Shown here: in pieces, positions 26,906-36,805 of the stretch
How the letters are laid out: each line of letters begins with the position of its first letter
Numbering within the stretch: the first letter of the stretch is position 1
Assembly (NCBI GenBank): GCA_964552395.1
Contig: CAZKGM010000014.1
Span: 1-64,000, forward strand
Length of the DNA stretch: 64,000 bases
Direction of reading: 5' to 3'
From: JAJDNH01 sp964552395
GTDB taxonomy: Bacteria; Acidobacteriota; Thermoanaerobaculia; Thermoanaerobaculales; Sulfomarinibacteraceae
Notes under the pieces: model-generated
What the model saw: the letters and a program-made list of their open reading frames with translations, nothing else
What the model was told of the DNA's origin: nothing
Database searches by the model: none
Position numbers and translations under genes: made by a program

Positions 26906-27835
26906 TTGAGACGGCATCTTACTTTGCTGTCGGTGGCTGCCGTGACCTTGGTCGTGACCCTCGCGCCACGCACTGCTTCGGCCGCCGACAGGCTGACTCT
27001 GCAGGATGCGAACCGCCGCTGGCGGGGGGCCCACTGTCGCAGTCTCCAGGAGATCTCGGTGAAGTCCGGACACAGCCGACACGGGGTGTCCAAGAGCCGC
27101 TGGCTGTTTTGGGGCAAGAAGGGCAGCAACCAGAGAGCGCGCATGTACTTCGAGAACGCTGAAGCGCTCGAGCCGACGTTCAGAGACCGTGTCCTGCCGG
27201 CCGGAACCGAGTTCATAGCAGTCGGCTGGGGTCAGGACGAGGCCGACAAGAGCGTCTTCCTGGAGGTCAAGGTCGCCGGCGTTCCGGTGCAGGCGAAGCT
27301 CTACTATCTCGACTCCTGGGTCGGCAAGGTCAGAGAAAAACGGCTGGGCGAGTTCGAGCGTTGGGTGCGGCTCGATCTGTGCCAGATCGTCGAGTCGCCG
27401 GACGAGAAGCTGGTCGACGTTCCCGGACCATCCGCCAGCTCGTCGTTACCCCCGCGGCCCGTTCGGGCGCCGGTCGTACAGCCTATGGCGCCGACGAGTC
27501 CTCCGCGGCTGCGCGTCCTGGCGGTTTCCGTAGAACCGGTCCGGGTGGTTCCGGGCGGCGAGATCTCCCTGGTCGTGACGTACAGCGTGGACGGCGTAGC
27601 TCCCGGCGCAACCCTGGCGGTCACCGAGCGGCGAACCATCGTGCGTGATGGAGGGACCCTGACGAGCGTAGAGCAGGTGGTTCACCGCCCGGCAGGTGTT
27701 CACCAGTCGCGGCAGCCGATTCGGATCCCGGCGACGCTGGCGGCGGGCATCTACGAACTCCGAGCCGCGGTTCGCGCAGCGGGTATAGCCGGCGAAGGCT
27801 CGGCCGTCTTCGAGGTGACGAACGATGCGCGCTGA
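26906..27835 (+). CDS. Secreted protein of unknown function (first of three)
   Basis: A 309-residue exported protein that I do not recognise. TTG start at 26906 with AGAGGGGGG just upstream; the N-terminus RRHLTLLSVAAVTLVVTLAP then TASAAD is a clear signal peptide. Residues 30-170 form a beta-rich domain (YFENAEALEPTFRDRVLPAG, TEFIAVGWGQDEADKSVFLE) with one or two Cys. A Pro/Ser-rich linker (PGPSASSSLPPRPVRAP) leads to an Ig-like C-terminal domain (RVLAVSVEPVRVVPGGEISL) that could be a cell-surface beta-sandwich. The stop overlaps the next gene by 11 bases, so the three genes from here to 32662 are likely one operon. A hairpin CGGCG-CTTGA-CGCCG at 26811-26825, containing a TTGACG -35-like box, lies upstream. 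Confidence 0.75.
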   Translation: MRRHLTLLSVAAVTLVVTLAPRTASAADRLTLQDANRRWRGAHCRSLQEISVKSGHSRHGVSKSRWLFWGKKGSNQRARMYFENAEALEPTFRDRVLPAGTEFIAVGWGQDEADKSVFLEVKVAGVPVQAKLYYLDSWVGKVREKRLGEFERWVRLDLCQIVESPDEKLVDVPGPSASSSLPPRPVRAPVVQPMAPTSPPRLRVLAVSVEPVRVVPGGEISLVVTYSVDGVAPGATLAVTERRTIVRDGGTLTSVEQVVHRPAGVHQSRQPIRIPATLAAGIYELRAAVRAAGIAGEGSAVFEVTNDAR

Positions 27836-28853
27836 GCCTGGGCCGGGCACGGCAGCGAGGCGGGGAGCGCGCTTCACCGCCTTCGCCGGCACGCTGTTTC
27901 TGATCCTCGCGGTGGGTTCGCTGGCGGCCGGCGACTGGTACGTGCTGTGCGAAACCGGCTCCGGGCAGGTGATCCTGGCCCAGCACGTCAACGAGGTAGC
28001 TCACGTGGTGCTGACGGGACCGCTGCCGGGGCCGCGCACGGCCACCGCATGGGTCGAGGCAAACTGCCCGAGCCGGCGCTGTGACTCCTTCGGACAGTGC
28101 GTGAGGCCGGGAGAGCTCGGGCAGCCTGCGGCCACGGAAAGCGGCTGGCAGGTCGGGAAGCTGACCACCGAAAGCCTGGGAGCCTCGACCAGAGGAGCCG
28201 CAGCCTCCGTACGTAGTACGGCAGTGACGGCCCCCGGCCCACTCTCCGGCCCGGGCGCTACGGACCTGACCCCTCTCATCAACACGGCCAAGGCGGCGGT
28301 CACGGGCTGCAGCTACCCGGCGGCACTCGCCGCCGCCGACCAGATGACGAACTTCGACCCGGAGCATCCCTGGCTGCGGGCCAACCACGAGAAGCTCAAA
28401 CGCCTCGCCGCGCGCCAGCGCACCACGCAGCAGACCGTCTGGCAGGCCAGCTCCGCGCTGCAGCAGGGCGATTTCAAGGAGGCCCGGCGGCTGGCCCTGA
28501 CCGCTGCCGACACTGCCGTGAGCTGCCAGACGCAGGCGGTCTCCGCCCTGGTGACGGGAATCGACACCGCCATCGAGCAGCAGCGCACGGAGCGCAGAAT
28601 GGCCCGAGGCCGGGCGGCGGCCTCCCTGCTGCCGGTACTCTTCAACCTCGCTCGTGTGGCCAGCGGCGGCCACGGCGCCACGGGCTCGCCGGCGGGCACA
28701 GGCGCGGCGATTCCGTCGGCGGCGCCGGCGGTCGGTGGCGTCGACCCGTGTGCGTTCAAGCTCGAGTTCCCGGATCGGACCAGCCTGGTCCCGGTCTGCG
28801 GCTGCCCGGGCTATGTGTTCGACGTAAAGAGGTTCAGGTGCGCCCCGGGCTAG
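27825..28853 (+). CDS. Secreted or anchored protein with C-terminal Cys motif
   Basis: A 342-residue protein, unknown. The N-terminus is basic and then hydrophobic (FTAFAGTLFLILAVGSLAAG), so it is exported or membrane-anchored. Residues 45-95 hold Cys residues (VLCETGSG, ANCPSRRCDSFGQC). The middle 150-270 is helical and tetratricopeptide-like in composition (AALAAADQMTNFDPEHPWLR, ASSALQQGDFKEARRLALTA), suggesting a TPR-like repeat pair. The C-terminus VCGCPGYVFDVKRFRCAPG is a C-x-C-P-G...C motif that recurs twice in the next gene product. It overlaps the first gene by 11 bases and the third by 16 bases. Confidence 0.75.
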   Translation: MRAEPGPGTAARRGARFTAFAGTLFLILAVGSLAAGDWYVLCETGSGQVILAQHVNEVAHVVLTGPLPGPRTATAWVEANCPSRRCDSFGQCVRPGELGQPAATESGWQVGKLTTESLGASTRGAAASVRSTAVTAPGPLSGPGATDLTPLINTAKAAVTGCSYPAALAAADQMTNFDPEHPWLRANHEKLKRLAARQRTTQQTVWQASSALQQGDFKEARRLALTAADTAVSCQTQAVSALVTGIDTAIEQQRTERRMARGRAAASLLPVLFNLARVASGGHGATGSPAGTGAAIPSAAPAVGGVDPCAFKLEFPDRTSLVPVCGCPGYVFDVKRFRCAPG

Positions 28854-31800
28854 CGTGTCTCGCGGCGTCAATGCTCGTGGTGGCCACTGCCCGAGCCACG
28901 CAGCCGACCACGGCGGAGCAACGCAGCGCCAAGTCGGCAACGGAGATCCACGCCCTCCGCGCCACCATCAACGAGCCGCCGGAGATTGCCGCCGAGCCGT
29001 GGCTTCAGTTTATCGAGGCTCGGGGCCGGAGGTTCTGTGATCCGGGTGTGCTGGTGACGCTCGAGGCCCTCGGGCGGGACTGTAAGGTCGAAGCGGGCAA
29101 AATCATTCCCGCTCTGATGAGGACCGCTACCGTGGTCTTGGTTCCGGGTTTCGATTCTCGCATTCTTTTCGAGGGGCGGCCGTCGACCGCCGAGGAGAAG
29201 TACAAGGACGACGTGAAGAAACTGAACGACGTGGCCACGGTGGTCGGTACCCCGATGAGCGCCATCAACTGTCTGGCCAAGGGCATCGTCCGGGCCAGCG
29301 CAGGTGAGCACCCGGGAACGGACGATCTGCTTGCAGGTATCGACGGCGCCACCGATCTTTACCAGCTCCAAGGGATGTTGCGGGCGGGGGCCGGCGGGCT
29401 CAAGACCTTGAGCTCTGCCCCGGCCGGTTCGGGAGCTGCGAAACGTCTCGGCGATCTGGGGAAGGAGATCGGGGAGGGCGTGGCCGGGGATCCTCTTGGT
29501 GCGGTGGACACTGGACTGGGACCGACTCAGGCGTCGGGCTGGTTCGAGCGGATCCACAAGGCCTGGCGAAGCACGAATCTTGGCAGATGGTCGGCGGTCC
29601 AGTCCGCGGCCGACGAAGCACGTGAGAAGTTCGAGGCGTGCGATGTCGACGGAGCGCTGGCTGCCCAGGAGAAGGTGCTGCCGCTGGTCCGGAGCTGGGC
29701 CCGGGGCTGGCGGCACGGCATCGAGCTTTACGAGGATCACAAGTACTGTGCGGACACCGGCTGGGCGGCGATGCTCGGTCTCGAGGGCCGCGCCAGCCAC
29801 GATCTCGAGCTGGAGGTTGACCAGTACCGGACCGAGCTCGCCGACTTGCAGAGCCGCAAGGTGCTCGATCCGGACTGGGCGCAGCCGAGCTCCATCGAGG
29901 CCAGGCGCGCCCTGGTGCGAGACATCAACGAAACCTTGCGCTCGCCGGGCCGGCTGATCACCGAGGCCCTCGCCGGCGACTGCGACCTGGGCCCTGCCCT
30001 GGCGACGATTCGCAAGATCGAGGCGAACAACGCGTGCTTCGAGAGCCTGGTGGACGAGCCGAGCCGAAGGCGGCTGGCCGAGGTCCGGGAGCGCATTCGC
30101 GCCATTCAGCTGGCTATCCCCGACCTGCGGTCGGCGGTCGCACAGGCCGCCTCAGAAGCTGCGTCCCGGATCGATGCTTGCGCCATGACGGGGTGGTCCG
30201 AGCCGCTCGACCAGGCGATCGCGGAGTTCGACCGCCTTCACGGCCCGCAGATCACGGCCGGGCAGCTGCAGGTGTGCCTCCCGGAAGGGCTCGACCGCGA
30301 CGCGCTGCGGGAACGGTCGCGGGCAAGGGAGGAGAGCCTGGCGAGGCTTACGAGGGAGGCGCGGGAGCTCAAGGAGCAGGCCGGCCGCCTCGACGAGGAG
30401 TGTCGCTTTGATGAAGCGGAGCAGGCGCTGAGCGAGGCCGCCGGCAAGCTGGACGAAACGGGGTGCCCGCTGGCTCAAGCCGACTGCGAGGGCGCGACCT
30501 ACGAGCCGGTCCGCTGCAGTCTGATTATCGTGCGAGACGGGCTCGAGGCGGCGCGGGCAGCCCTGGACCAGCGGCGGCAGGCGTACAACGAGGCGGATCA
30601 GCAGCTGCAGCAGCAGGCAACCGAGCTTCAGACGCAGGGTGAAGGCGAGCTCGAAACCGCCCGTGGCACCTCGCCCGACCGCTGCCGTGCCATCGACCAG
30701 GTGCGCGTCATCGCCGGCAAGCTGGAGGCCCTCACCCAGCCTCTCGGTTGTCCGGGCGAGAACCGGTGGGCCGAGGAGGGCGCCGAGCTACGCCGTCTCC
30801 TCGATGAGGCAGTGGCGGCCTTCGACCAGCAGCTCGAGGCCGCGGTCAAGACCGGGGACGACGCGGCCGAGGCGTGCGATATGGCAGCCCTGCAAGCGGC
30901 CATTGACCAGTTCGTCCCGCTCGAGCAGGCAGCCTGTCCGGCACGCACCGACCAGACGGCACGGTTGCGCAAACGGCTGTCCGATATCGACGACGAGGCC
31001 GCCGAGGCGCGGCGCATCCTCAAGGAGGGCCAGAAGGACTGGCAGGTCTGGATGCAGTCCTGCGACACCTCGATGCTGGCGACAACCGAGGCGCGCGAGA
31101 GCAACCTGCCGCGCTGCGGCTACGCGAACCTCACTCCCGATGAGCAGTCCGCCGTCAACGAGCTCATGTGGTGGGGAGACAATGCTCCTAGGCTTGCGGC
31201 TCTGGCGCGCTCAGCGGATCCCCACCTCGCGGCCGCCGAGAAGAGCATCGAGTCGGCCCGCCGGAAGCTCGATGCTGGGGTCGCCTCCGAGGCCGACCGG
31301 CAGGCCATGGCGGCGGACCTCGATGCCGCGGTCGCCGCCCTGGACGGCGCCAGGCGGGCCGCCTCCGCGATGCGCGAGGGCGAGCTGATCTCCGCGGCGT
31401 GCAGCAAGCAGGTCATGGAGCGCATCGCCGAGCTCGAAGGCGCCATGCCGTCACTGCCGCCGCCGGAAGGTGGTACCGAGGCAGATGCAACGACCCCGCC
31501 GACAACCTCTGGTACGGCGGCCGCCGGGACGTCGGGAGCTCCGTCCGGCTCTCTCACGGTGACAGTGCCGAACCTCGTTGGACAGGCCGACACGGTGGCC
31601 GTCGCCTGGCTCGAGGAGCTGGGGCTGAGCGCGGTGCTCCGCACCGGCAGTCCGGCCTCGGAGGACTCGGAGCAGGGGAAGGTGGAGCGGCAGGAACCCG
31701 CGGCCAACACGTCGGTCGCCGCTGCGGCGGCCGTCTCGCTGTGGATTCGCGGCCCGGCGCCCGCCCCCGAGCCGTCCGTGCCCGTGACACAGGCCACCTG

Positions 31801-32662
31801 CGACAGCACCTGGCCAGGCACGGTGCTGACTCAGCCCGTGCCCGGCGGCCCCGTATCCTGCCTGTGCCCGAATGGAACCACCTGGAGCAAGGTGAGGGGC
31901 GCCTGCCTGAGTCTGAGCACGGGCGGCGTCGCTCAGAGGTCCGCTGCCGTCGACTGCTCCACAATGCCGGGGACGCTCTACGACCCTGCCGCCGGGTTGT
32001 GCCGGTGCCCGGTGGGCAGGTGGGACGTGAACCAGAGACGCTGTGTCGACACGGCGGCCGCCGAGCGGGAGCGGAGGATCGCGGATCTTCAGCATGCGGG
32101 GCAGTGTGAGCGGCTGTACGCGGACATCGAGGTGTTCTCGAGCCATGGCGACGCTGCATACCGCCAGATGGGGGCCGCGGCCCAACAGCAGGCGCGTGCA
32201 ATGGGGTGCGACTCTGTGAGGATCGCGGCGGCCGTAGCTGCCAGCGGCCGCTTCGGTACGCCCACGAGCCGTCCCTCAGGAGGCCAGGCGGGCGCCGGTG
32301 TGCCCGCCGGCGGCTCGGGAGGCTCGGCAGGAACGACAGGTCCGGCAGGTGTCGGCAGCAGCGGCGGCCGGTGCGTAATCATGGACATCTCGTACGCCAG
32401 CGCCGGTGGCAGCGTGTACGCCTACCTGGCGTACCAGAACCCGTCGACATCCCCGGGGAGCGCCCCCGACGCCTACGGTGTGCTCACCGTGCCAACCAGT
32501 CTCAAGAGCGGGGGCAGGTCCTGCTCCAGCGCCAGGTCCTGCCTGGCCATGGTCGCGGGCTCCAACCCGTTCCAAATCCTCGGTGAATACTCCAGCCGCG
32601 CGGCCGCCTCGGCGGTAGCCCGGCAACGCTGCCCGAACCCGGTCCACACCAGCAGTTACTAG
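28838..32662 (+). CDS. Giant secreted coiled-coil protein with PASTA-like domain and Cys motifs
   Basis: A 1274-residue exported protein. GTG start at 28838 with AGAGG upstream and signal peptide VRPGLACLAASMLVVATARA. Residues 50-300 are a mixed domain. Residues about 300-900 are long Glu/Ala/Arg-rich helices with regularly spaced Cys, likely coiled-coil or TPR-like hairpins. Near residues 905-970 is a PASTA-like unit (VTVPNLVGQADTVAVAWLEE, then QEPAANTSV), a fold that in other proteins binds peptidoglycan stem peptides. Two Cys motifs follow (CLCPNGTTWSKVRGAC and CRCPVGRWDVNQRRC) like the C-terminus of the preceding protein, then a helical segment, a Gly-rich linker and a final beta domain with paired Cys (SCSSARSC). 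Function unknown; a cell-wall or surface scaffold is inferred. Confidence 0.78.
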   Translation: MRPGLACLAASMLVVATARATQPTTAEQRSAKSATEIHALRATINEPPEIAAEPWLQFIEARGRRFCDPGVLVTLEALGRDCKVEAGKIIPALMRTATVVLVPGFDSRILFEGRPSTAEEKYKDDVKKLNDVATVVGTPMSAINCLAKGIVRASAGEHPGTDDLLAGIDGATDLYQLQGMLRAGAGGLKTLSSAPAGSGAAKRLGDLGKEIGEGVAGDPLGAVDTGLGPTQASGWFERIHKAWRSTNLGRWSAVQSAADEAREKFEACDVDGALAAQEKVLPLVRSWARGWRHGIELYEDHKYCADTGWAAMLGLEGRASHDLELEVDQYRTELADLQSRKVLDPDWAQPSSIEARRALVRDINETLRSPGRLITEALAGDCDLGPALATIRKIEANNACFESLVDEPSRRRLAEVRERIRAIQLAIPDLRSAVAQAASEAASRIDACAMTGWSEPLDQAIAEFDRLHGPQITAGQLQVCLPEGLDRDALRERSRAREESLARLTREARELKEQAGRLDEECRFDEAEQALSEAAGKLDETGCPLAQADCEGATYEPVRCSLIIVRDGLEAARAALDQRRQAYNEADQQLQQQATELQTQGEGELETARGTSPDRCRAIDQVRVIAGKLEALTQPLGCPGENRWAEEGAELRRLLDEAVAAFDQQLEAAVKTGDDAAEACDMAALQAAIDQFVPLEQAACPARTDQTARLRKRLSDIDDEAAEARRILKEGQKDWQVWMQSCDTSMLATTEARESNLPRCGYANLTPDEQSAVNELMWWGDNAPRLAALARSADPHLAAAEKSIESARRKLDAGVASEADRQAMAADLDAAVAALDGARRAASAMREGELISAACSKQVMERIAELEGAMPSLPPPEGGTEADATTPPTTSGTAAAGTSGAPSGSLTVTVPNLVGQADTVAVAWLEELGLSAVLRTGSPASEDSEQGKVERQEPAANTSVAAAAAVSLWIRGPAPAPEPSVPVTQATCDSTWPGTVLTQPVPGGPVSCLCPNGTTWSKVRGACLSLSTGGVAQRSAAVDCSTMPGTLYDPAAGLCRCPVGRWDVNQRRCVDTAAAERERRIADLQHAGQCERLYADIEVFSSHGDAAYRQMGAAAQQQARAMGCDSVRIAAAVAASGRFGTPTSRPSGGQAGAGVPAGGSGGSAGTTGPAGVGSSGGRCVIMDISYASAGGSVYAYLAYQNPSTSPGSAPDAYGVLTVPTSLKSGGRSCSSARSCLAMVAGSNPFQILGEYSSRAAASAVARQRCPNPVHTSSY

Positions 32663-32666
32663 CCTC

Positions 32667-32894
32667 TTATCTCGTCAGCATGATGGCCAGGATGCCGGCA
32701 AAGGCGCCGATCGCGAGCAGGTAGGCGAGCGCCGTCCACGTCTCGATCCTCGGCGCCCGGGCCAGCACGCGGACGAAGGTCTCCGACACGATGTCCTCGG
32801 CCTTTCCCCGGTCTCCGGCCAGGCCCAGCGCAAAACGGAGCACCGCCGACGCGTGCTGGCGGTAGAGAGCCTCGAAGTCGCCGTTGGTATCCAT
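32667..32894 (-). CDS. Truncated sigma-70 (ECF) region-2 protein with hydrophobic tail
   Basis: A 75-residue ORF. Residues 7-60 match region 2 of ECF sigma factors (FEALYRQHASAVLRFALGLA, then GKAEDIVSETFVRVLAR and RIETWTALAYLLAI). In a normal factor this continues with ARN and a DNA-binding region 4. Here the chain runs into AFAGILAIMLTR and stops, making a short membrane-helix-like tail. No region 4 is seen downstream; the next gene is convergent and ends five bases away. It is therefore either a decayed sigma-factor gene or a small membrane-tethered region-2 protein. It starts 32 bp after the Fe-S protein gene on the same strand; GAACGAG precedes the ATG as a weak ribosome site. Confidence 0.6.
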   Translation of the reverse strand: MDTNGDFEALYRQHASAVLRFALGLAGDRGKAEDIVSETFVRVLARAPRIETWTALAYLLAIGAFAGILAIMLTR

Positions 32895-32926
32895 CTCGTT
32901 CTGAGTACTGTATTCGGCCGGCAGGG

Positions 32927-33850
32927 TTACATCCCTGGGCGCTCCGCCTGCAGCAGCGCGCGCAGGTTGCGGCCCATCACGGGCTCGGCGTATGGCTGAC
33001 CGAGCCATGCCATCTTGGTGGCAATGCCGCTCGCGGTTCGGGCCTCGCTGTCGTTGTCTGCCAGCAGAGCACGCGTCTCGGCGGCGGAGAAGACAACCCC
33101 GGTTTCCTCGACCTTCAGCCTCGGGTTGACGGGGCACACTGTCTGGCACTCGAGGCACCCGAGCAGGCAGGTGTGGGCCCAACCCTGCACAAACGGTGGC
33201 CACTCGCCGGGCACCTCGTTGGCAAAGGTCAGGCAGCGCTCGGCCGAGATCAGCACTCGCTCGTCGCCGATCGCACCGGTCGGGCACGCTCCGGCGCACG
33301 CACCGCACGCGGCGCACTCCTCGAGCAGCGCCGGCTCGACCGGTTCGGCGCCCCCGGCGGCCGGCAGCGGTGCATCGGTCAGGAAGCCGCAGAGCTGGAT
33401 GTAGCTGCCGAGGCCGGGAGCGTAGGTGACGTTGTTGAGGCCGTAGCGCACCAACCCCAGGCGTGCCGCCGTCGCCTTGAGCGGCGCCATCAGGAGCTCC
33501 AGCCGGGCCCCGGACAGGCCGTCGCGCGCCAAGTCCTGTCTTACCTCTTCGAAGAGCGCCCGGTAGCGCACGTAGGTCGGCGGCAGCAGCGCTGCGAACG
33601 GTCCGTCCTCGAGCTCGAAGTGCACCCGGTGCGCAGGACGCGGGACCGCGACCATCACGACTGTTCCAGTCGCCGGCCGCTTCCCGGCCGCCACCACGGA
33701 TGCGAGCTCGGCCGCGAAGAACGCCGGGTCCAGCTCGCCGTCCTGGTGTCGAGCCTCCACGTTAGAGGCGGCGGCGGTGGCCACCTCGACCGGTCCCCAC
33801 GCGACGCGGTACCCGCGTTTCTCAGCCCACTCCAGAAGCCGTTCCTTCAT
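32927..33850 (-). CDS. QueG-like 4Fe-4S double-cluster protein
   Basis: A 307-residue iron-sulphur protein. The C-terminal half has two 4Fe-4S motifs: CAACGACAGACPTGAI (C-x2-C-x2-C-x3-CP), then a distal HTCLLGCLECQTVCPVN (C-x3-C-x2-C-x3-CP). This arrangement is that of epoxyqueuosine reductase QueG and reductive-dehalogenase-like proteins. The N-terminal half (YRVAWGPVEVATAAASNVEA, VVMVAVPRP) is the nucleotide-like domain of that superfamily but does not show a QueG-specific signature I can confirm, so queuosine salvage is only one possibility. The start at 33850 has GGAGG eight bases upstream; the frame is open far upstream but there runs antisense to the CGNR gene. Divergent from the CGNR regulator gene. 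Confidence 0.82.
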   Translation of the reverse strand: MKERLLEWAEKRGYRVAWGPVEVATAAASNVEARHQDGELDPAFFAAELASVVAAGKRPATGTVVMVAVPRPAHRVHFELEDGPFAALLPPTYVRYRALFEEVRQDLARDGLSGARLELLMAPLKATAARLGLVRYGLNNVTYAPGLGSYIQLCGFLTDAPLPAAGGAEPVEPALLEECAACGACAGACPTGAIGDERVLISAERCLTFANEVPGEWPPFVQGWAHTCLLGCLECQTVCPVNPRLKVEETGVVFSAAETRALLADNDSEARTASGIATKMAWLGQPYAEPVMGRNLRALLQAERPGM

Positions 33851-33888
33851 TGCAGCCTCCACGACCGGCCGCCCTCTTGGGCGGTTTT

Positions 33889-33925
33889 GTGGTAATGACC
33901 AAAATATATCTATGCACGTTACCAC
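33889..33925. promoter_or_regulatory. Inverted repeat in the divergent Fe-S/CGNR promoter region
   Basis: GTGGTAA (33889-33895) and TTACCAC (33919-33925) flank an AT-rich core (CAAAATATATC). The match extends one further inner base pair after one mismatch. It lies in the 109-bp gap between two divergent genes, one of which encodes a DNA-binding-type CGNR protein, so an autoregulatory operator is plausible. Inference only. Confidence 0.45.
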
Positions 33926-33959
33926 TTCAACATGGACCCGGAGTGTGTAATAGTCAAGA

Positions 33960-34532
33960 GTGGCAGAAAGGGGGTTACGGTTGGACCCGCTGTGGGCCGA
34001 GCTGATCAACTCGGACTGGAGCGACCACCTGGGAAGCGGCCGGCGCGAGGACCGCATCGGCAACGACCGTTGGCTGGCGAAGTTCCTCGGCCGCACCAGC
34101 TGGTGGGGAAGGGCGTTGCCGTCGGCCGCCGAGCGCGAACGCCTGCGCGAGCTGCGTCGCCTGCTCCGTCGCATGGTCGACGCCCTGCTCGCCGGCGCCC
34201 CGATTGGCGAAAGCGACACCGCCGCGCTCAACCGCATCATGGCCAAGGCACCGGTGGCGCGCCGCTTGGGCCGCGAGGGCGAGGGATGGCACGTGGAGCT
34301 GACCGCCACCCGTGGCGCGATTGACGATGTCCTCGGCGAGGTCGCCGGCTCGTTCGCCACCATGCTCGCGCGCGGCAAGGCCGACCGCGTCAAGGTCTGC
34401 GAGAACCCCGACTGCGGCTGGGTGATGGTCGACTCGAGCCGCAACCGCTCGCGCCGCTGGTGCGACGCCGCCGAGTGCGGCAACCTCATGAAGGTCCGCC
34501 GCTACCGCCAGCGTCACCGTGACGCGGGCTGA
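33960..34532 (+). CDS. CGNR zinc-finger domain protein (probable transcriptional regulator)
   Basis: A 190-residue protein of the ABATE/CGNR family. The C-terminal 45 residues hold the zinc finger: KVCENPDCGWVMVDSSRNRS, then RWCDAAECGNLMKVRRYRQR, i.e. C-x4-C ... C-x4-CGN, which is thought to bind DNA. The N-terminal part is the usual helical ABATE (stress-linked ligand) domain (WAELINSDWSDHL, RLRELRRLLRRMVDALL). I list the GTG at 33960; a TTG at 33981 has the better ribosome site (AAAGGGGG, seven bases upstream) and may be the real start, giving 183 residues. Divergent from the QueG-like gene with a dyad between. Confidence 0.88.
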   Translation: MAERGLRLDPLWAELINSDWSDHLGSGRREDRIGNDRWLAKFLGRTSWWGRALPSAAERERLRELRRLLRRMVDALLAGAPIGESDTAALNRIMAKAPVARRLGREGEGWHVELTATRGAIDDVLGEVAGSFATMLARGKADRVKVCENPDCGWVMVDSSRNRSRRWCDAAECGNLMKVRRYRQRHRDAG

Positions 34533-34674
34533 ATCGCCCGGCCCCGCAGCGCCCGCTTGTGCCCCAGGGGCTCGCACGCCGCCGTCGGATGATCGGCCGT
34601 CCGCTCCCCTGGTACGCTGGTAGGGTCGCCCGGTCACTGAAGACAGCCCCGGCGCGGCCGCGAAGGGAGACCTG

Positions 34675-36805
34675 ATGCGAATCACGGTGGCGTTCAACTT
34701 GCGGACCGATGCGTCCGAGGAGAGCGCGGAGCTGCTGACCCAGGAGGACGTCGACCGCATCTGCGGTGCGCTGCGCGAGCTGCGCCACCAGGTCAGCCCG
34801 GTGGAGGTCTCCGGGCAGCCCGGCGAGGTGGTGGGCCGCCTGCTGGACAGCGCGCCCGAGCTGATCTTCAACTGCGCGGAAGGCACCATCGGCAGCTCGC
34901 GCGAGGCGTTCTACCCGGGCCTGTACGAGCAGCTCAGGATCCCGTTCACCGGCGGCAACCCATCGCTGCTGCACATGAACCTCGACAAGCATCTGGCGAA
35001 GACGGTCGTCGCTTCCCGTGGCGTCCGGGTGCCGAAAGGCGGCCTGGTGACCCCGCAGAACCGGGAGCTGCCGACCGACCTGCGCTACCCGGTGATCATC
35101 AAGCCCAACGCGGAGGGCTCGTCCAAGGGCGTTACTCAGGACTCCGTGGTCGAGAACCGGGAGCAGTGCGAGGCCCGCGTCGAGCAGCTGCTGGGACGCT
35201 ATCCGGCCGGGTTGGTGGTCGAGGAGTTCATCGCCGGGCGCGAGCTGAGCGTGCCGATCCTGGAGGCATTCCCCGGCAAGATCCTCGAGATCGTCGAGCA
35301 CACCTTTGACCTCGAGAAGATCGGCGGCCGCTACAACGTCTACGACTACGACATGAAGCAGGGCGGCGAGCGATCGAAGGCCGTCGGCGTAGTTTGCCCG
35401 GCGCTGCTCGATCCGGCGCAGCACGGGGCGGTGGTGGAGATGGCGAGGCGCGTGTTCGAAATCATGCACTGCCCGGACCTCGGCCGCGTCGACATCCGGC
35501 TCGAAGAGGACGGAACCCCTTTCTTCATCGAGCTCAACCCGCTGCCGAGCCTCCATCCGGCGGCGTCGCTGATGATTGCTGGGCGGGAGCGGGGACTGGA
35601 GTACCGCGACGTGCTGCGCCTGGTGGTGCGGTCGGCGGCCCACCGCTACAAGCTGGCGGCGCGGCCGCCGCGCAAGGTCACCGGCGAGGAGGCGGCACGG
35701 CCCACCGCCCGCGACCTCGGAATCCGGGTCGGGCGCTTTCAGCCCGGCGTCAACAACGCCATCACCGACGTCAAGGGAGTCCGGGTCGGCCACCTCACCC
35801 GGACCGACGAAGCGGCCCCCGTTCCGGGCTCGAGCGAGACCGCGCGAGTCCGCACCGGCGTCACCGCGATCGTGCCCGGCGAGGGGGACGTGTTCCGCCG
35901 GCGGGTCGTGGCCGGTGGCTTCGTGCTCAACGGCGTCGGCGAGATGGCGGGGCTGACGCAGGCTCTGGAGTGGGGCTACATCGAGACCCCGATCTTGCTC
36001 ACGAACTCTTTGTCCGTCGGCCGGGTGCTGCAGGGTGTGATCTCGCACATGGTCAAGAAGCACCCCGAGATCGGGACCCTCGAGGACCCGGTGCTGCCGG
36101 TGGTGGGCGAGGCCGACGACTCGTTCCTCAACGACACGCGGGTCGGGCTGTGCAGCGCCCAGGACGCGCAACGCGCGCTCGAAGCGGCGAAGGGCGGACC
36201 GGTGGCGCAGGGCTCGGTCGGCGCCGGTACGGGAATGATGAGCTTCGACTTCGCCGGCGGCATCGGCACCTCGTCGCGCAGTATCGAGGTCGAGGGCCAC
36301 GCCTTCATTGTCGGCGTCCTGGTCATGTCCAACTGCGGCCACATGCGCAACCTCACCATCGACGGGCGGGTCGTCGGACGGGAGCTGGACGTCCAGCTGC
36401 CGGCCGCGGGGCGGCGCATCACGGACTACGGCTCGGTCATCACCGTCGTCGCCACCGACGTGCCGCTGCTGTCCAGTCAGCTCAGCCGGGTCGCCAAGCG
36501 CGCCGCGCTCGGCCTGGGCCGGGTCGGCTCCCACGCCGCCTCCACCAGCGGCGAGATCGTGGTCGCGTTCAGCACCGCCAACCGGGTGCCGCGGTCGTCG
36601 GCGCAGCCTAGCAAGTTCCGGACCCTCAGGTTTGTCGCCGACACCCACATCAACACCCTGTACGAAGCGGTCATCGAGGCCACCGAGGAGGCGGTGCTCA
36701 ACGCCATGTTCTGCTCGGCCGGGGTCCGCGGTCGCGAAGGGCGCGAGGCGCCGGCGATCCCCCAGGAGGCGACTCTCGAGCTGCTGCGCAACAATGGAGA
36801 GATCA

